Part shown: positions 63,498-64,000 of the stretch, piece by piece
How positions within the stretch are numbered: position 1 is the stretch's first letter
How the letters are laid out: each line of letters starts with the position of its first letter
Assembly: GCF_018139985.1 (NCBI RefSeq)
Contig: NZ_JAGSOU010000001.1
Span: forward strand, 1-64,000
Direction of reading: 5' to 3'
Length of the DNA stretch: 64,000 nt
Source of the DNA: Actibacterium sp. MT2.3-13A
Lineage (GTDB): Bacteria > Pseudomonadota > Alphaproteobacteria > Rhodobacterales > Rhodobacteraceae
Program-made: the position numbers and the translations under genes
Notes under the pieces: generated by a model
Databases searched by the model: none
The model's input: the letters and a program-made list of their open reading frames with translations, nothing else
What the model was told of the DNA's origin: nothing

Positions 63498-63914
63498 TCA
63501 CCGCGCCCAACGCTGCAGCGCCAGCTCCTCAAGTTCGGCCGCCTCGCGCCGCTGTAGCTGGCGGAGCATTTCCCATTCCTTTTCGAGCCGCACCGTCTCG
63601 TAGGTTTTCAGCTCGGCGAACCTGCCCTGCATGATCGCCTCCAACTCGTCCATGCGGGGGGAGAATCGGGCGATCTCGGCCTCCAGCACGGCGATCTCGC
63701 GGCGGATCGAGCGGATGAAATCGCCGAGATAGGGCGCCGCCTCGATGGTGGACACATGGGCGTCGCGGCGCAGCCGTTCGCGCAGCGCCTCGCGCTGCCG
63801 CTCCAGTTCCGCGATGCGCGCCCGCAACGCGCCCAGTTCGCGCGCCTGTTCCTCGATCTCGTGCCGCCGCAGCCGCTCCAGCAGGGCAAGCGCGGCGATG
63901 CGGCGGCGCGCCAT
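63498..63914 (-). CDS. Coiled-coil protein, FliJ/YscO-like layout
   Basis: 138 residues, almost entirely charged heptad-rich helix (about 5-60 and 72-130), with a short break around VSTIEAAPYLGDF. Size and two-helix coiled-coil layout resemble FliJ/YscO stalk proteins of flagellar or type III export ATPases, but sequence alone does not establish this and no export gene is visible. The ATG overlaps nothing and begins 2 bp after the stop of the upstream gene, so the two are co-transcribed. Confidence 0.6.
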   Translation of the reverse strand: MARRRIAALALLERLRRHEIEEQARELGALRARIAELERQREALRERLRRDAHVSTIEAAPYLGDFIRSIRREIAVLEAEIARFSPRMDELEAIMQGRFAELKTYETVRLEKEWEMLRQLQRREAAELEELALQRWAR

Positions 63915-63915
63915 G

Positions 63916-64000
63916 TCAGTGCCCCGCGGGCGTGTCTGCGGCGGGAGACGGGGCCGCCTGTCCCGCGCGCTCTTGCAGCCGCTCGCGCATCTTTTTCAGG
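63916..64000 (-). CDS. C-terminal end of a gene continuing past the right edge
   Basis: The minus-strand frame reads LKKMRERLQERAGQAAPSPA and ends DTPAGH with TGA at 63916-63918. It is a charged helix followed by an Ala/Pro-rich tail. The family cannot be identified from 27 residues. It is 1 bp upstream of the coiled-coil gene. Confidence 0.6.
   Translation of the reverse strand, partial: LKKMRERLQERAGQAAPSPAADTPAGH

Overview
The window is GC-rich, densely coding bacterial chromosome. It looks alphaproteobacterial, most likely Rhodobacterales (Rhodobacteraceae). The grounds are the gene repertoire and order (DUF2783 next to a FAD monooxygenase, IalB-like protein, RlmH/RsfS/GpmI/EnvC/CtpA/RppH run), a serC-type leader RNA, an FnrL-like box, and REP-like intergenic sequence of a kind I associate with this family. 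Species cannot be told from the sequence alone.

Layout. 1-99 is the end of an IS3-family element that runs off the left edge. 162-5303 is a leftward block: ribosome rescue (arfB), queuosine-precursor transporter, phytase-like protein, MepA, UMF1-type MFS and a thioesterase. Rightward yggT, recQ and yaaA follow, then a leftward VOC protein. 9231-16714 is a two-gene envelope operon: an 1814-residue alpha-2-macroglobulin with an N-terminal PAN domain, overlapping pbpC. 16.8-22.2 kb holds a thiolase, a FAD monooxygenase/DUF2783 pair, a membrane-anchored repeat protein and a phosphoesterase. 22.3-26.2 kb is the serine pathway: serA and serC leftward behind a serC leader RNA, and serB divergent. 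Next come asparaginase, an IalB-like protein, rlmN, a broken CAP gene, LOG, dapD, a HAD phosphatase, dapE, rnr and mltB. A solitary dnaE2 follows; its 3' end runs into a REP-like inverted repeat. 40.9-48.6 kb continues with a glycolipid-binding protein, then leftward rppH, ctpA, envC, gpmI, rlmH, rsfS and an MscS channel. leuC-leuD and leuB (48.8-56.1 kb) flank a membrane protein, an EEP-family protein without a normal start codon, a NAD(P)-binding protein and a LysR regulator. A PDZ serine protease with an upstream FNR-type box comes before tRNA-Pro(CGG).

57660-63403 is a 5.7 kb genomic island integrated in the 3' end of tRNA-Pro. It is bounded by a 48-bp direct repeat with one mismatch and carries a tyrosine integrase, an excisionase-like protein, remnants of several IS elements, and a two-gene cargo. 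The cargo is a small unknown protein followed by a serralysin-like M10 protein with RTX repeats whose first zinc-ligand His is Glu. After the island the chromosome resumes with a FliJ-like coiled-coil gene and the end of another gene.

The observations most worth following are: (1) the tRNA-Pro island and its altered metalloprotease plus partner; (2) two copies of an exact 11-bp-period CATATG repeat, one between leuC and leuD and one upstream of arfB; (3) dnaE2 without its C-terminal OB region, its last codons supplied by a REP element; (4) a small ORF ending inside a hairpin ahead of leuC; (5) an optimal-SD 18-codon ORF with a G7 run downstream of the queuosine transporter.
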